Positions 61,507 through 64,000 of a DNA stretch of 64,000 bases are shown here, piece after piece (position 1 is the stretch's first letter; each line of letters begins with the position of its first letter). The stretch lies in the NCBI RefSeq assembly GCF_030848805.1, contig NC_092368.1:2328441-2392440 (forward strand). The letters are read 5' to 3'. Under the pieces are notes generated by a model. The model did no database searches and was not told where the DNA came from. It worked only from the letters and a program-made list of their open reading frames with translations. The position numbers and the translations under genes are program-made. Origin of the DNA: Temnothorax longispinosus. Its lineage: Eukaryota; Arthropoda; Insecta; Hymenoptera; Formicidae.

Positions 61507-63570
61507 ACGTGAATGAATTTTTGCTGTCGTCGAAAAAAATTATGCATTGACGCGAGATAAAATATAAAATAAACACGAGCAAAGAGAAACGACAAAGATA
61601 ATTTCGGGAATAACTTTTAAAAGATATTAATTAGTTGTTTAATCTTTATTGTTCACTCCTGCAACGCGTTTGAAGAAGGAAGAGTGTGTCCACGTTTCGC
61701 TCGGATGAAAAAATCAATTAACGCATACATTTACACTCAAATCACTCGGGAAGGGTTAAAATTGCTCCCGGCTTCGGTGGAATCGGAGTCGAATTTCGTA
61801 GAAGGTCAGCCTTTTATACGTCGCGTTTGCCGTGACGCAATAAGTCGTAGATTGGAGTATCTTACCATATTATGATTATTACTACTTATTAAATATTTTG
61901 AAAAAATAATGAATGCGTTTAATTGGATGACAAAGAATCCTGGTTTCTAATCTTTTGCACTTAATCTTTAGACCGCACACACATCGAATGGATAAACGAC
62001 ATTTTTTTTCGGCTGGCGCTTTTCGGGAAATTCCGTTAAAGTTAATTAAAGCAAGATCGCATCGATTTGATGATGCAGGATTACCGGAGTGGACACTAAA
62101 ACTCGATTGTCTACCATTTCTGGTGACCTCCTTCCTTGCGTTAATATCCGTGTTATCGAAGCATCGCTGTCAATTGCCATCGCGCCGTTATTGCGCTATC
62201 GCTGCCATTTACGGTGTCGTCTGCCGTATTATTATTTTCGGTTATTGCAGGAATTACCGAGCACACGAGAGACACGCTCGGCGCAGTGCTCGCCATCGAA
62301 CAACCCGCATTTACAGCGCGCGTTCAGCGTTAAAACGTGGCACACGGCCTGTGATAACGTCGAATAGCATCTTAATAATAGACAAGGGACAGTCGGAATG
62401 GGACGTTTAACGTTAAATAAGCCGTTAAAGATGTCGATTAACAGCGAAGCCGTTATTCGCGTGTAATGAAATTTCTGTGATAGCCGAATTGTGATTCTAT
62501 TGAAGAAATCTTCTATGGAAAAAAAATATTCGGAAGAAAGTTCTGAAAAGATTAACTGCAATAAGTACTTGATAAAATCTGCCCATTTTTGTTTTTTACA
62601 TAAAATACGAAGTTAATATCTATATATTCATTCTATCTATCTGCGCTTTTTACATTTTACGAATTATTTTTCATTATAATCGCAATGTATTCCTATCGGA
62701 TATTTAACGCCGAGTTTAGAATGCTTTCGTGTATCATTTCTTGTTTGCAGTGAATGCAATTCTTATGTCAACGATATATTCATTCGGATGAAACTCAAAA
62801 CAGTCGCGTTTCGTGCTAATTGGGTACAAATAGAGATACAATTCACAATTAGTAGACTTTTCTTTCCTGAACTCTTTTAGAGAAAACCGACCCTGGTCTT
62901 CTCTCGAAGTTTTGGCAATACATTCAAGTGTTAATCGAATTAGCGGCTTGCCGATACTCGGAAAGATGTACTTAAGCGCGTGGCACGGATCGGATGCGGC
63001 GATGCATGCATCGCAGATGCATTTGCGTCTCTCCCGGCTTTCTCGAGAACTGGAAGCCGGACGATGAAAAAAAGTGTCCATTGACCGTCATCGCGAATAT
63101 AGATCACCATTGAGGATTCCGTCGACGTTGCCGACGCGATTGCGTTCTCATAAAATTATAACTGAGCGCACGCGGCCGATGTGCGTCTCTCAATTGATGA
63201 CGGATTGATAAGTGAATCGCTCGACTTGAGTCGGTAAGGCGCGTATTAGAATCGAACCCGCTTCAAACTTGGAAGTCTCGCGATCGCGCGACGATTCCGC
63301 GAAAGCCGCGTTGCAAATAGATCGATCACGCAACGCTTTGTTCCGCAACGCCAATCCACCCCGTCATCAAAAATAGCTCACTTCTCTTTAATAGACTTTC
63401 GGCGAAACTGGAAGAAAAAGAGGAAGGCGCGAAAACTCGCTAAACAAAAATTACGCGGCGGCGGCTGTAATAGTTCTCTCCTCGGGTCCCACCGAAATTT
63501 CTTTCATCGAACAGACCTCCTCGTGTTCCGTCAACAAGCAAGCTCTTCGAGAAACGATTCTCCTGACGGG
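61507..63570. other. Spacer passing into a GC-richer region
   Basis: No domain-bearing frame or RNA gene is seen. CpG density rises from about 63,100 towards the right edge. Confidence 0.35.
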
Positions 63571-63611
63571 GAGAGGAGGAGGAGGAGGAGGAGGAGGAGG
63601 AGGAGGAGGAG
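63571..63611. repeat. GGA trinucleotide microsatellite
   Basis: An almost pure run of GGA/GAG units of about 41 bp. It creates a poly-Arg stretch in a chance open frame on the plus strand. Confidence 0.9.
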
Positions 63612-64000
63612 AGAGGACGATCTCGGGAGAGAGACGGAGTTCTCCGCAGTTCCTCGGCCGATAATAGCTCTCGTCGAGAGATCAGGGTTCGATCGCGTTC
63701 GAATTTCGAATGCCTCTTTAATTGGAGACGAGCTATTTATTTTTCATGATCACAGAGAGGAAGGAGGCCCGGCCGCCGCGATCCGGCGCGATCGCGATCG
63801 CGGCGGATCCGGGCGGATCTTTCTCGCGCGCTCTCGTCGGCAAGGGGGGTAAGGGGGACAAGAAGGGGGGAGGAGGGAGGCGGGGGATCTATCTAACGGC
63901 GGATAGAGTCGATCGATATTTACCTGGCACTACTCCGGCGGCGCGTCGTGTTCCAGCAGCGGGACGGCGCGGCGGTGCGCGCCAGTTACCTACGCGCGTG
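63612..64000. promoter_or_regulatory. CpG-rich island at the right edge
   Basis: Very GC-rich DNA including a GGCGCGATCGCGATCGC-like palindrome near 63,785-63,800 and a G-run (63,843-63,886). The composition resembles the other promoter-like islands in this window. The associated gene is probably off the right edge. Confidence 0.25.

Noticed and set aside
63523..63852. 109-codon frame with 13 consecutive Arg
   Set aside because: Created by the GGA microsatellite; no other coding sign.
1..64000. CRISPR array, operon or prokaryotic-type system
   Set aside because: No regularly spaced repeats and no bacterial gene organisation; introns and animal gene families show that this is nuclear insect DNA.

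Overview
This window is insect nuclear DNA, most likely from a hymenopteran (ant-like). It is AT-rich with scattered CpG-rich islands. The genes carry many introns, the spacers hold many short inverted-repeat elements, and four genes are recognisable. The organism call is an inference; no single base settles it.

Layout: 1-16.2 kb holds no gene I can recognise. It contains two CpG-rich promoter-like islands (about 7.6-9.15 kb and 14.0-15.02 kb), a decayed fragment resembling mitochondrial cox1, and five inverted-repeat elements, one with a piggyBac-like TTAA target site. At 16.3-17.4 kb, minus strand, is the non-muscle myosin II regulatory light chain (sqh), with a likely 5'-UTR exon ending at 19,257. 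From 21.1 to 46.3 kb, minus strand, lies a selectin-like transmembrane receptor with the full architecture of Drosophila furrowed: signal peptide, Cys-rich segment, sushi, fucolectin/F5-8-type module, C-type lectin, ten more sushi domains, TM and tail. I rebuilt 23 exons. At 50.5-52.8 kb, plus strand, is an eight-exon gene of about 415 codons whose first two thirds resemble the N-terminal region of human GARRE1/KIAA0355. At 55.6-57.5 kb, minus strand, is a complete three-exon twisted gastrulation (tsg) gene encoding a secreted BMP modulator. From 57.6 to 64 kb no established gene is visible, only candidate first exons.

The genes form no operon. sqh, furrowed and tsg are, as I recall, all X-linked in Drosophila, so the neighbourhood may be a remnant of ancient linkage. 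sqh drives actomyosin contraction, furrowed acts in adhesion and planar polarity, and tsg shapes BMP gradients.

Most notable: (1) three independent one-base frameshifts in otherwise well-formed conserved exons (sqh exon 4, furrowed sushi 9, furrowed exon 2), two of them in homopolymer runs and one at a T doublet, which look like assembly errors but would break automatic gene models; (2) a 30-bp-stem, 16-nt-loop hairpin filling a 126-nt intron of the GARRE1-like gene, a candidate intronic microRNA or splicing structure; (3) several non-autonomous transposon families and a probable NUMT.
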